Origin: Streptomyces venezuelae | Lineage (GTDB): Bacteria; Actinomycetota; Actinomycetes; Streptomycetales; Streptomycetaceae | NCBI RefSeq assembly: GCF_008642335.1 | Contig: NZ_CP029191.1 | Span: forward strand, 5,766,001-5,830,000 | DNA length: 64,000 nucleotides | Direction of reading: 5' to 3' | Shown: one piece after another, positions 8,094 through 16,189 of the stretch | Layout of the letters: each line of letters starts with the position of its first letter | Position numbering within the stretch: position 1 is the first letter of the stretch | Program-made: the position numbers and the translations under genes | Notes under the pieces: model-generated | Database searches by the model: none | What the model was told of the DNA's origin: nothing | Seen by the model: the letters and a program-made list of their open reading frames with translations, nothing else

Positions 8094-8779
8094 TCCAGCG
8101 ACTTCCGTACGAGATCGGGGACCCGGCAGTCCGCCGCCGGATACCCCACCGGGATCACCGCGAACGCCTTCTCGTTCTCGGGGCGGCCCAGCACCTCCCG
8201 CAGGAACCGCATCGGGCTCGGCGTGTGGATGAGCGCGGCGAGGCCCGACAGGTGCAGGGCGGACAGCAGCATCCCCACCGCGATGCCGACCGACTCGTCC
8301 ACGTAGTAGTGCTTGTGCTTGGTGCCGTCCTCGCCCAGCCAGTACCGCTGCTGGAAGACGACGATCAGGGCGGGCGCGTCCGTCAGATGCGGCTTCACCT
8401 CGTCCGTGCCGAGGGGGCGCAGGGCCGCGAGCCACTCCTCGCCGAGGCGCCCGTCGTACGAGATCTGCTCCTCGTGCTCCGCCGCCTCGCGGATGCGGCG
8501 GCGGACCTCCGGGTCCTGGACGAGGACGAACGTCCACGGCTGCTGGTGCGCGCCGGACGGCGCGGTCGCCGCGCACGCGATGGCGTCCCGCACGACCTGC
8601 TCGGGCACGGGGTCCGGAGCGAACTGCCGCACGGTGCGGCGCTCCTGCATCCGCTCCCTCAACTCGGCCGCGTGCGCCAGGGATTCGGCCACGGGCATGC
8701 GGTCCGGGCGGTAGGGGACGGAGCTGTAGGGCTCGCCGTGGATGGGGGTCCACTCTCGCTGCTGCTCGGTGTCAGACAT
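8072..8779 (-). CDS. Nitroreductase-family flavoprotein
   Basis: 235 residues. The RRTVRQFAPDPVP segment (about residues 46-58) is the FMN-phosphate binding start of the nitroreductase fold. It is followed by ATAPSGAHQQPWTFV and a C-terminal VIPVGYPA. The layout, including the middle lid and the YYVDESVGIAVGM helix, is closest to the iodotyrosine-deiodinase-like branch of the superfamily. It would use FMN to reduce a small aromatic or halogenated substrate; which one cannot be read from sequence. Its 3' end overlaps that of the convergent alkene reductase by 22 bp, so the two mRNAs would be antisense at their ends. Confidence 0.87.
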   Translation of the reverse strand: MSDTEQQREWTPIHGEPYSSVPYRPDRMPVAESLAHAAELRERMQERRTVRQFAPDPVPEQVVRDAIACAATAPSGAHQQPWTFVLVQDPEVRRRIREAAEHEEQISYDGRLGEEWLAALRPLGTDEVKPHLTDAPALIVVFQQRYWLGEDGTKHKHYYVDESVGIAVGMLLSALHLSGLAALIHTPSPMRFLREVLGRPENEKAFAVIPVGYPAADCRVPDLVRKSLDQVLVEV

Positions 8780-8835
8780 GCTCCGATTCTGGGGTGAGGG
8801 ACGGTGTCCGCGCCATGGTGCAGACCAATGTGTGA

Positions 8836-10047
8836 TCAGCTCCAGCCACGCACGATCAGGGCCAGACCCACGGCGAACCCGGTGCCGAGCAGGGCCAGAT
8901 AGAGGGGATAGCGGCGGCGGAGGCGGTGGGCGAGGAAGCCGAGGGCGCCGAAGGCGAGTCCCACGGCGAGGGTGCGGGAGCCGCGCGAGAGGGCCGAGCG
9001 GGCCAGCCAGTCGGCCGGGGTGATGTCGGCGCGGCCCGCCTCACGTGCGTACACCTTGAAGGGGATGCCGTTCCAGGGCTGGTGGCGGACGGCCGCCGCG
9101 GATGCGACGGCGAGCTCGTGGCGGACCTCGGCGCGCATCCGGTCCGTGGTGAGGGGCTGCGGCAACTGCACGCCGGAGGCCGAGAGTTGAAGGGCGAGCA
9201 GGCCTCCGGCGAGGCTGCCCGCGAGCGCCGCCAGCGACAGCTTGAGGGCCCTGCGCGGCGCCGCGACGCACACGATCGCGAGGAACAGCTCCGGCATCAG
9301 CGGCCAGCTCAGCGCCTCCGCGCCCGCCCACAGGAAACCGGCGAGCAGCCCCCAGCGGGAGCCCGCGGCCGCGGCGACCCGCTTGCGCGCCGCCGAGTCC
9401 GCCAAGGGCTCCTGCGTCGTACGCCGGTGCAGCGCCGCCACCGCGTCGCGGGCCTCGGCCGGAGTGGCCGACGCGGGCAGCGGGGCGCCGACGGCGACGC
9501 GGACCAGGGCGGGGCGGAGCCTGCCGTGCTTGGGCAGCAGGCGGTCCGTGCCCGCGATGGCCACCGGCACGACGGGCACGCCCGCGTGCTCCGCGAGGAC
9601 GAGAGCGCCGCGGTGGAACGACCCCAGTGCGCCGTCCCGGCCGCGCGTGCCCTCGGGGAAGAGGACCACGGCGCGGCCCGCGCGCAGGGCGTCGGTCCTG
9701 GTCAGGAGGTCGTCCATGCCGCCACCCGTGCGGCGCACCGGGAAGCCCGCGGCGAGGCGGCTGCAGATCCGGCGCCGCCAGGGGGAGGCGAACCAGTAGT
9801 CGGCGGCCGCGCCGATCGCGGGGGAGTGGCGGGCGTCGAGGGCGGCGAGCAGGGCGGCGGTGTCGGCGTGCGAGGAGTGGTTGGCGACGACGACGCAGCC
9901 GCCGCGCGGCAGGCGCCCGCGCCGCTCCACGCCTCCGGTGAGGGTGAGCAGGGTCCACCACAGGGCACGGCGCAGGACGGCGGGGAGGGCAAGCCCCTGT
10001 GGCGTAACGGCCTTGCAGGTCGGTCGAGTTGGGGAGGGTGTCCTCAC
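8836..10047 (-). CDS. Acyltransferase (PlsC domain) fused to a C-terminal membrane domain
   Basis: 403 residues from a GTG at 10045-10047 that overlaps the stop of the preceding gene. Residues about 30-215 form a lysophospholipid acyltransferase domain with the catalytic NHSSHAD (HX4D) motif, the FPEGTR box and a VVPVAIAG strand. After it comes a second, hydrophobic half of about 170 residues with at least three membrane segments, including ALSWPLMPELFLAIVCVAAP. That resembles DedA/YqaA-type membrane proteins. It is the third gene of an operon with CDP-alcohol phosphotransferase and CdsA homologues, so it should acylate a membrane lipid or lipid-linked intermediate. The fusion is not standard for housekeeping PlsC. 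Confidence 0.8.
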   Translation of the reverse strand: MRTPSPTRPTCKAVTPQGLALPAVLRRALWWTLLTLTGGVERRGRLPRGGCVVVANHSSHADTAALLAALDARHSPAIGAAADYWFASPWRRRICSRLAAGFPVRRTGGGMDDLLTRTDALRAGRAVVLFPEGTRGRDGALGSFHRGALVLAEHAGVPVVPVAIAGTDRLLPKHGRLRPALVRVAVGAPLPASATPAEARDAVAALHRRTTQEPLADSAARKRVAAAAGSRWGLLAGFLWAGAEALSWPLMPELFLAIVCVAAPRRALKLSLAALAGSLAGGLLALQLSASGVQLPQPLTTDRMRAEVRHELAVASAAAVRHQPWNGIPFKVYAREAGRADITPADWLARSALSRGSRTLAVGLAFGALGFLAHRLRRRYPLYLALLGTGFAVGLALIVRGWS

Positions 10048-10919
10048 AGCGTCACCGCCATCGTCAGCAACAGCGCCACCAGCAGCGAGTCGATCCGGTC
10101 GAGCAGGCCGCCGAAGCCGGGCAGCCAGGTGCCCGCGTCCTTCACGCCCGCCTCACGCTTGACCATCGACTCCATGAGGTCGCCGAGGACGCAGCCGACG
10201 AGGACGGCGGCCCACAGGACGGGGGTGAAGGCGCCGACCGCAGCCAGGGCGGCGGCGGTTGCCGCGGCCGCGCCCGCGACGCCTGCCCACGTCTTGTCGG
10301 GGGAGAGCGGGGAGAGCGCGCGGGCGAGCGGGCCGGTGCGGCCGAGCGCGGTGCCGCCGCACCACGCGCCCACGTCACCGAAGGCCACGGCGACGCCGAC
10401 GGCCACCGCGGTGTCGCCCAGCAGGACGAGGCCGCACAGCGGGAGCGGGATCCACAGGAGCCCGAAGAGCGTGCGGCACGCGCGCGTGAAGCCTTCGTCC
10501 GCGTCCCCGGAGAACAGCGCCACCGCGGCGGCGGCGATCAGGAGAGCGGCGACCGCCCGCAGGTCGAGGGCGTCGGGCGCGGCCCACGCGATGCCGGGCA
10601 CGGCCACGGCCGCCACCCCGAGCACCGCCCGCTCACCGCGGGGCAGCGCGGCCATCCGCGCGTACTCGCCGACCGCGACCACCCCGAGCCCGGCCGCGAG
10701 CGCGAACGCCCCCGCCCGCCCCACGAAGAACGCCCCGAGGAACAGCGGCGCGGCAAGTGCCCAGGTCCGCCACCGCTTGCGCAGCTCGGCCCGCATCCGC
10801 ACCCGCGAGGGCAGCGCGGCGACGGCGACACCGCCGGCGCCGAGCACCCCGGCGACGACGGGCACGGCCCGCCCCACCGCCTCCCCCGCGACTCCACCCA
10901 CGACGAGCGCCGCACTCAT
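10044..10919 (-). CDS. CdsA-like phosphatidate cytidylyltransferase (accessory copy)
   Basis: 291 residues, an integral membrane protein with about seven or eight hydrophobic segments. The C-terminal third carries the CTP-transferase signature: FGDVGAWCGGTALGRTG, then LSPDKTWAG, and GDLMESMVKREAGVKDAGTWLPGFGGLLDRIDS, seen in pieces with conserved Ser, Asp and Lys. It should convert phosphatidate and CTP to CDP-diacylglycerol. Start and stop overlap both neighbours by 4 bp (ATGA and GTGA), showing tight coupling. It is probably not the essential cdsA, because it sits in a dedicated lipid operon. Confidence 0.82.
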   Translation of the reverse strand: MSAALVVGGVAGEAVGRAVPVVAGVLGAGGVAVAALPSRVRMRAELRKRWRTWALAAPLFLGAFFVGRAGAFALAAGLGVVAVGEYARMAALPRGERAVLGVAAVAVPGIAWAAPDALDLRAVAALLIAAAAVALFSGDADEGFTRACRTLFGLLWIPLPLCGLVLLGDTAVAVGVAVAFGDVGAWCGGTALGRTGPLARALSPLSPDKTWAGVAGAAAATAAALAAVGAFTPVLWAAVLVGCVLGDLMESMVKREAGVKDAGTWLPGFGGLLDRIDSLLVALLLTMAVTL

Positions 10920-11500
10920 CGCGCACCGCCGTCCAGCTCGCGCCACAGGCGCCCGAGCCGCAGCGCCGCCGTCAGCGCCGAGCCCGCCGCGAGGACCGCG
11001 AGGACCGGCACCGTCCAGCCGGACGCCGCCGCGACCACGACCAGCGCGCAGCGTTCCGTCTTGCCGACCGGGCCGCCGTTGAGGCGGTCCGCGCCCGCCG
11101 CCACGCCGGCCAGGGAGACCCACGACGGGAGGGTCGCCGCGAGGCCCGCCGTCGCCACCAGCCACAGCGGGGCCAGCGGCAGGAAACCCGCGAGGACGAC
11201 CAAGTCGGCCGCGCGGTCGCCGAGTTCGTTGAGGAGCGCGCCCCTGCGCGTCGTACGGCCCGTGGCACGGGCGAGCGCGCCGTCCAGGTTCGCGAAGGCC
11301 AGGCGCGCGGCGAGCAGGAGGGCCACCAGTGGCGCCGCGTACCCGGAGGGAACGATGGCGAGGGTCAGCGCTGCGCCCGCGGCGCACACGACACCCGCCA
11401 GCGTGAGGGTGTCCGGTGACACCTCGCGGCGGGCCAGCGCCGCGCGCACGCCGGACAACTTGTCCGCGTACCAGGGCTTGAGAGCGTAGAGGCCGTTCAT
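10916..11500 (-). CDS. CDP-alcohol phosphatidyltransferase-like protein with a degenerate motif
   Basis: 194 residues, first gene of the lipid operon. It has the membrane topology and the core DGALARATG...GDRAAD of the CDP-alcohol phosphotransferase family. The family motif is D-x2-D-G-x2-A-R-x8-G-x3-D-x3-D. Here the first Asp position is Ala and the third is Asn (NELGD), while two further Asp residues follow. The metal site may therefore be altered or shifted. If active, it would join CDP-diacylglycerol from the next gene to an alcohol. The order CDP-alcohol transferase, CdsA, acyltransferase parallels the poorly understood ynbABC operon of E. coli. Confidence 0.78.
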   Translation of the reverse strand: MNGLYALKPWYADKLSGVRAALARREVSPDTLTLAGVVCAAGAALTLAIVPSGYAAPLVALLLAARLAFANLDGALARATGRTTRRGALLNELGDRAADLVVLAGFLPLAPLWLVATAGLAATLPSWVSLAGVAAGADRLNGGPVGKTERCALVVVAAASGWTVPVLAVLAAGSALTAALRLGRLWRELDGGAR

Positions 11501-11576
11501 GGCACCGACTCTGCCGCCGTCCGGGCGCGCGCAAATCGGGGTGCGTACTCAGCTGCGGCCTGAGTACCGTAGGGAC

Positions 11577-12104
11577 GTGACCACCCTGCGCAGAGCCCAC
11601 ACCAGTGACCTGACGGCGGCCGAACTCCGGGACGCGCGCGCCCTGATGGACGCCGCCTTCGACGACGACTTCAGCGACCACGACTGGGAGCACGGACTCG
11701 GTGGCGTCCACGCCCTCATCCACGACGAGACCGGCGCGCTGCTCGCCCACGGTGCCGTGGTGCAGCGGCGCATCCTGCACGACGGACGCTCCCTGCGGAT
11801 CGGATACGTCGAAGCGGTCGCCGTCCGGCCCGACCGCCAGCGGCAGGGCCTCGGCGGACAGATCATGGGCGCCCTGGAACAGGTCATCGACGCGGCGTAC
11901 GAACTCGGCGCGCTCTCCGCGTCCGACGACGGCGCGCGGCTCTACCTCTCGCGCGGCTGGCAGGAGTGGAAGGGCGCGGTCGGCACGCTCGGGCCGACGG
12001 GCGTGATCCACATGCCTGATGAGGAGCCCCCGCTGCTCTGGGGTGCGGACCTCGACCCGGCGCACGAGATCCTCATCGACTGGCGTGACGGGGACGTGTA
12101 CTAG
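11577..12104 (+). CDS. AAC(2')-type aminoglycoside 2'-N-acetyltransferase homologue
   Basis: 175 residues from a GTG at 11577. It is a GNAT-fold protein whose sequence follows the chromosomal AAC(2') family closely: the SDHDWEHGLGGVHALIHDE segment, VVQRRILHDGRSLRIGYVEAVAV seen in two pieces, an acetyl-CoA P-loop RQRQGLGGQ, YELGALSASDDGARLY, and the terminal DWRDGDVY. Such enzymes acetylate the 2'-amino group of gentamicin- and tobramycin-type aminoglycosides. In mycobacteria they are intrinsic and may also act on cell-wall metabolites. It is divergent from the lipid operon and overlaps the convergent next gene by 4 bp. It may have no leader sequence. Confidence 0.85.
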   Translation: MTTLRRAHTSDLTAAELRDARALMDAAFDDDFSDHDWEHGLGGVHALIHDETGALLAHGAVVQRRILHDGRSLRIGYVEAVAVRPDRQRQGLGGQIMGALEQVIDAAYELGALSASDDGARLYLSRGWQEWKGAVGTLGPTGVIHMPDEEPPLLWGADLDPAHEILIDWRDGDVY

Positions 12105-13111
12105 CGGCCGCCATCGGCTGTTCCCGCGCGGACGATCATCTTTCCGCGGTTCTCGCCGCGCAGCATCCCCAGGAACGCGTCCACGATCCCGTCGAACCCC
12201 TCGACCACCGTCTCGTCGAGACCGACCCGCCCGCTCTGCAGGTGCGGCACCACGAACTCGTAGAGTTCCTCCTGCAGTTCGTAGTAATCGCGCACGAGGA
12301 AGCCCTCCATGCGCAGGCTCTTCTCGACGATGTCGGGGAGGTTGCGCAGCGCGTAGGGCGCGCCCGTCGCGTTGTACTGCGCGATCGTGCCGACCCGTAC
12401 GATCCGTCCGCGCTCGCGCAGCGTGGAGATCGCGGCCTCCAGGTGCTCGCCGCCCACATTGTCGACGTACACGTCGATGCCGTCGGGCGCCGCCTTCGCG
12501 AGGAGGTCGGCGGCCGGCCCCGCGTGGTAGTCGAAGACCTCGTCGTAGCCGACGTGCTCGGTGAGGTACGCCGCCTTCGCCGCCGTGCCCGCGCTGCCCA
12601 CCAGGCGTCCCGCGCCCATGAGCCGGGCCAGGCGGCCGGTGGCCGTGCCGACTCCGCCCGCCGCCGCGGACACGAACAGGTCCTGGCCCGCGCGGAGTTC
12701 GGCGACGCGGGTGAGGCCGACGTAGGCGGTGAGACCCGTGCCGCCGAGGATGCCCAGGTGCGCGGAGAGGGGCACGCCGTCGAAGCGGGGGAGGACGCGC
12801 ACCTCGTCCGGGGTCACCACGGCGTGCGTGCGCCAGCCCTGACGGTGGGCCACGATGTCGCCCTCGGCGAGGGCGGGGTCGCGGGACTCGACGACGCGGC
12901 CGATGGTGCGGCCCTCCAGCGGGGCGTGGAGCGCGAAGTCGCCGTCCATCATTTCGCGGTGGTACGGGTCGACGGACCAGTAGAGGCCTTCGACCAGGGC
13001 GGTGCCGGGCGTGGGGCGGGGGAGCGGGGACTCCACGAAGGCGAAGTGGTCGGCGGTGGGGAAGCCGTGGGGGCGGGACGTCTGGTGCACGGTGAGCGCG
13101 GTGTCGGTCAT
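12101..13111 (-). CDS. NADP-dependent oxidoreductase, zinc-independent MDR (PTGR/YncB/CurA-like)
   Basis: 336 residues from ATG 13109-13111. It is a medium-chain dehydrogenase/reductase lacking the zinc-binding cysteines. Features are an N-terminal GroES-like part with SVDPYHREMM, the LGGTGLTAYVGL helix, the Rossmann motif AAAGGVGTATG, YVDNVGGEHL, and a C-terminal GKMIVRAG. This subfamily reduces conjugated C=C bonds of enones, alkenals and prostaglandin-like compounds with NADPH. It is divergent from a LysR regulator with an operator-like repeat between them, so it is probably induced by an electrophile. Its 3' end overlaps the AAC(2') gene by 4 bp. Confidence 0.88.
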   Translation of the reverse strand: MTDTALTVHQTSRPHGFPTADHFAFVESPLPRPTPGTALVEGLYWSVDPYHREMMDGDFALHAPLEGRTIGRVVESRDPALAEGDIVAHRQGWRTHAVVTPDEVRVLPRFDGVPLSAHLGILGGTGLTAYVGLTRVAELRAGQDLFVSAAAGGVGTATGRLARLMGAGRLVGSAGTAAKAAYLTEHVGYDEVFDYHAGPAADLLAKAAPDGIDVYVDNVGGEHLEAAISTLRERGRIVRVGTIAQYNATGAPYALRNLPDIVEKSLRMEGFLVRDYYELQEELYEFVVPHLQSGRVGLDETVVEGFDGIVDAFLGMLRGENRGKMIVRAGTADGGR

Positions 13112-13158
13112 GTCCGTGACCGTAGGCAGGAATGCGGCCGCCGGGGAGCGGGTTGCGC

Positions 13159-13181
13159 TCATGGAACGGCCCGGACCATGA
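13159..13181. promoter_or_regulatory. LysR-type operator
   Basis: Perfect inverted arms TCATGG and CCATGA separated by 11 bases, centred in the 100-bp gap between the oxidoreductase and lysR. The symmetry and position are those expected for a LysR recognition site that serves both divergent promoters. Confidence 0.55.
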
Positions 13182-13210
13182 AGGGCCCTCATAGAAGCAG
13201 GTGAGCCCCG

Positions 13211-14119
13211 GTGTCCCGGACGACGACGCCCGCCGATCTCGCGCCGCACGAGCTCCGCATCCTGGTCGCGGTCGACCGCGAGCGCGGGTTCTCGGCCGCC
13301 GCGCAGGCCCTGGGCCTGACCCAGTCCGCGGTCTCGCACTCCATCCGCGGCACGGAACGCAAGGTCGGTGCCGTGCTGTTCGAACGCGGCAGGAAGGGGG
13401 CGACGCCCACCCCTGCGGGGGCCGCGGCGGCCGCGCACGCCCGGCGCGTGCTGCGGCTCCTCGACACACTGGTCGCGGAGGCGCGGGGGGCCGCCCGGGG
13501 CGACGGGGGTGCCGAGGGGAGTGCGACGGAGGGGACGCTGCGCATCGCCGCGTTCCGCAGCGCCGCGCTGCACCTGCTGCCGGCCGCTCTGGCACGGCTC
13601 GCCGTGAGCCATCCCGGGATCAGGCCGGAGGTGCGGGTGGTGCGCGAGCTGGGCGCGGGCACGGCGGGGGAGGTCGCCGAGGGGCGCGCCGACGTGGGGA
13701 TCGCGACGCTCGGGGGCAGCTCACCGGTGCCGCCCGGACTCATCGGCGACGTACTCCTCGAAGAGCCCTACGCGCTGGTGCATCCGGCGGGCCACCCCGA
13801 CCCGCGCTCGCTGCCGCTGGTGGACTGGCACGAGAACTGCGGCTCGTACACGCGGGAGTGGTGGCGTCGGCAGGACTGGATTCCCTCGGCGACCGTCCTG
13901 ACCGAGGACGACGGAGCAGTGCTCTCGATGGTGAGCAACGGTCACGGAATGGCGATCATGCCCGCCCTCTCCCTCACCGGAGCACCGGACACCGTTGAGA
14001 TCACCGATCTCGGAACGGAGCGCCCGACCCGCTCCGTGGGCTATGTCACCACCCCTGAGCTGGCCGTTTCCGTAGCCGTACGCGCCCTGATCCGCGAGCT
14101 CAGGGCGGCACGCGCGTGA
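13211..14119 (+). CDS. LysR-family transcriptional regulator
   Basis: 302 residues, GTG start. The N-terminal helix-turn-helix is standard (HELRILVAVDRERGFSAAAQ, then SQSAVSHSI-like residues near 35-45), with ERGRKGATPTPAG closing the winged helix. The rest is a periplasmic-binding-protein-like effector domain. A short Gly/Ala/Glu-rich linker (about residues 90-110) separates the two. It is divergent from the NADPH oxidoreductase and likely controls it. The effector is unknown. Confidence 0.88.
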   Translation: MSRTTTPADLAPHELRILVAVDRERGFSAAAQALGLTQSAVSHSIRGTERKVGAVLFERGRKGATPTPAGAAAAAHARRVLRLLDTLVAEARGAARGDGGAEGSATEGTLRIAAFRSAALHLLPAALARLAVSHPGIRPEVRVVRELGAGTAGEVAEGRADVGIATLGGSSPVPPGLIGDVLLEEPYALVHPAGHPDPRSLPLVDWHENCGSYTREWWRRQDWIPSATVLTEDDGAVLSMVSNGHGMAIMPALSLTGAPDTVEITDLGTERPTRSVGYVTTPELAVSVAVRALIRELRAARA

Positions 14120-14156
14120 AGCCCGTCTCAGATAGTAGGAAGTCCGAGTAATCGTG

Positions 14157-14185
14157 GAGACAGACGCTCCGTCCTCCCTTAGCTT
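14157..14185 (+). promoter_or_regulatory. Candidate promoter with long leader before a 42-residue ORF
   Basis: GAGACA (14157-14162) and TAGCTT (14180-14185) are 17 bases apart, a plausible vegetative promoter. About 140 bases of untranslated leader follow before the ATG at 14329. The stretch 14120-14328 contains no other gene. Confidence 0.35.
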
Positions 14186-14328
14186 GGAAGAAGCCGAACG
14201 TCTCGCTCGATCAAGCGAATGGCGGTCGTGAGCCGGAGCCGCGCGCAGGCGAACCCTGCCGCTCCGTCGCTCCCCGCCCCTCCGGCGTCTCGAACGAATA
14301 CACCCTTCCCTCAAGGAGTGGATCCCCC

Positions 14329-14457
14329 ATGGCCGAGACGACCGCCCGCCGAGTCCGTCACACCTCCCGCACCAGCGACGCCGAGCGCAGGAACGCCGCC
14401 GCCGCCCTCCAGCGAGCCCTCGACCGCCGGGACAACGGCGGCGAGACGGGGCACTGA
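14329..14457 (+). CDS. Small hypothetical protein, 42 residues
   Basis: A short ORF (MAETTARRVRHTS to GGETGH) preceded by AAGGAG at 14314-14319, nine bases from the ATG. It is strongly charged, arginine-rich and predicted helical (AERRNAAAALQRALDRR). I do not recognise it. The ribosome-binding site, the GC-rich third codon positions and a promoter candidate upstream argue that it is translated. It converges with the phosphatase gene, whose stop lies 11 bases beyond. Confidence 0.5.
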   Translation: MAETTARRVRHTSRTSDAERRNAAAALQRALDRRDNGGETGH

Positions 14458-14468
14458 GTCCGCCGGGC

Positions 14469-16061
14469 TCACCGAGTCCCGCGCACGACCTCGAAGTGGT
14501 CGACGCGTTCGCCGTTCTCGGCGAGCGCGGAGACCGAGAGCCTGGGGCGCGCACCTGCTGTGACCTCGACCGCGAGGAACGAGAAGCCGGTGTAGCGCAC
14601 CCGCGACCACGCCACGGTGTCGGGGTCGTGACGGCGTGACGTCGTCCAGTGGAAGGTCGCGATGCTCTCGCGATCGTGGACGTTGCCCTCGTAGCTGTCC
14701 CGCACCCCCGGACCGAAGCCGTACAGGTCCTTGCCCGCGCCGCCCGCGGTGACATACACGATGCCGTCGCGCGTCGGATCGGTCGACGCGCCGACCGGCA
14801 CGGGCTTGCCGACCTCGCCGTTCTTGATGGCGTCCGTGCGTTCGTACACGTGGTTGTGGCCGTTGACGACCAAATCCACCTGGTGCCTGGTGAACAGCTC
14901 AAGCCACGCGTCGCGCACCCCGCCGTCGGAGGCGTGCGTCGACGTCGAGTACATGCAGTGGTGGAAGAAGACCACCACGAAGTCGACGGTGTCGTCCGCG
15001 CGCAGCTCGCGCAGGCGCCGGTCGAGCCAGGCGGTCTGTTTTCCGTCCGTGTAGCCCTTGTTGGCGGGGATCTCGTACGAGACGTCGTTGGCGTCGAGTG
15101 CGACGACGCCGACATTCCCGTACCGGAAGGAGTAGACGCCCGGCGCGTTCTCCGGGTCGGGGCCGTTCTCCGGCAGCGACCAGCGGGCGCGCTGCCCGCC
15201 GTAGCCGTTCGGCGAGTACCACGCCTCCATGTCGTGGTTGCCGGTGGTCACCATCCACGGCACCGACTTCGCGACGGACTCCGTCTGCGCGAGGAAGGTG
15301 TCCCAGACGCGCGCGTCGTACGTGTCCGTCTCCTTGCCGTGCCCCGTGGTGTCCGCGTAACAGATGTCGCCCGCGTGCAGGTGGAACGACGGGTTCTGGC
15401 CCAGGATCACCTGGTCGTTGGCGAGCGCGTGGTAGCTGACGCCCTGGTCGCCGAAGGCCGTGAAGACGAACTTCTCCGGGTGCGCGGGCGCGGTCCTGAA
15501 CGTGCCGAGCGTCGCCATCCGCTCGGGCGACGCCGGGTCGAAGCCGTCGTGGCCGACGCCGTAGTAGTACGTCGTGCCGGGCCGCAGGCCGTCGAGCGCC
15601 GCGTGCAGGTAGTACTGCTCGACAGCGGGCAGTTTCTTCGACAGCGACGGGGTGCGCAGGTCGCGCACCTCCGCCTCGACCTTCCGGTCGAGCTCCCAGG
15701 GCTTCGTCCCCACGCGTACGTAAGGGGACTTGACGGCGAGCGGCACCTGCCAGGAGATCCGCATCTGCGTCTTCGGGTCGGCGCCGAAGGCGAGGTGCCG
15801 GCCGAACGGGGCGACGTACCGGCCGTCGACGCGTACGGGTGCGGGCGTGCCGCTCGTGCCCACGGCGGCGGCCGCGGGCGACCCGTCGGCAGTGCCCGAA
15901 CTGCCCGCCAGCAGGCCGACCCCGCCCACCGCACCCGCCGTCGCGAACGAACTGGCGAGGACCTTGCGGCGGGAGAACTTCGCGCGCAGGTACTCGTGCT
16001 GCTCCGGCATGCTCAGCCGCGCCGCGAGCCGCTCCGGGATGCCGACATCGGGAGTGTCCAT
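14469..16061 (-). CDS. Purple acid phosphatase-like metallophosphoesterase, Tat-exported
   Basis: 530 residues from ATG 16059-16061. Residues about 28-52 hold a twin-arginine signal ([15 protein letters not shown], then a hydrophobic stretch) preceded by an unusually long charged start. A fibronectin-like domain (about 75-190, with WQVP and [12 protein letters not shown]) comes before the catalytic domain. Metal ligands are seen as FGDQG (about 205), GDICYAD (about 228), GNHDME (about 272), a histidine pair FFHHC (about 369) and NGHNHVYER (about 400). It should release phosphate from organic phosphates outside the cell. No obvious PHO box was identified. It is isolated between the 42-residue ORF and leuB. 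Confidence 0.88.
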   Translation of the reverse strand: MDTPDVGIPERLAARLSMPEQHEYLRAKFSRRKVLASSFATAGAVGGVGLLAGSSGTADGSPAAAAVGTSGTPAPVRVDGRYVAPFGRHLAFGADPKTQMRISWQVPLAVKSPYVRVGTKPWELDRKVEAEVRDLRTPSLSKKLPAVEQYYLHAALDGLRPGTTYYYGVGHDGFDPASPERMATLGTFRTAPAHPEKFVFTAFGDQGVSYHALANDQVILGQNPSFHLHAGDICYADTTGHGKETDTYDARVWDTFLAQTESVAKSVPWMVTTGNHDMEAWYSPNGYGGQRARWSLPENGPDPENAPGVYSFRYGNVGVVALDANDVSYEIPANKGYTDGKQTAWLDRRLRELRADDTVDFVVVFFHHCMYSTSTHASDGGVRDAWLELFTRHQVDLVVNGHNHVYERTDAIKNGEVGKPVPVGASTDPTRDGIVYVTAGGAGKDLYGFGPGVRDSYEGNVHDRESIATFHWTTSRRHDPDTVAWSRVRYTGFSFLAVEVTAGARPRLSVSALAENGERVDHFEVVRGTR

Positions 16062-16189
16062 GGCAGGGAATTTCCCAGTGGGCCCCAACCCCAGCCCTAC
16101 GCCCGGGTGAACAGAAGCGGTCCGCCAAGCGGCTGTCCGCATGCCGGACACGTCATGTCATCCCGTGGGACGAAGAGTACGGTGCTTGC

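Noticed and set aside
5634..8753. 1039-codon minus frame spanning beta-lactamase, merR and the ene-reductase
   Set aside because: Only the first 301 codons before the Tat start are real; the upstream part is antisense to other genes.
10044..13595. 1183-codon minus frame through the lipid operon and oxidoreductase
   Set aside because: It is the CdsA-like gene extended through other frames; the true start at 10919 overlaps the preceding gene's stop.
16061..16189. Possible riboswitch in front of leuB
   Set aside because: The gap to the divergent phosphatase is only 128 bases and I see no convincing hairpin or terminator in it.
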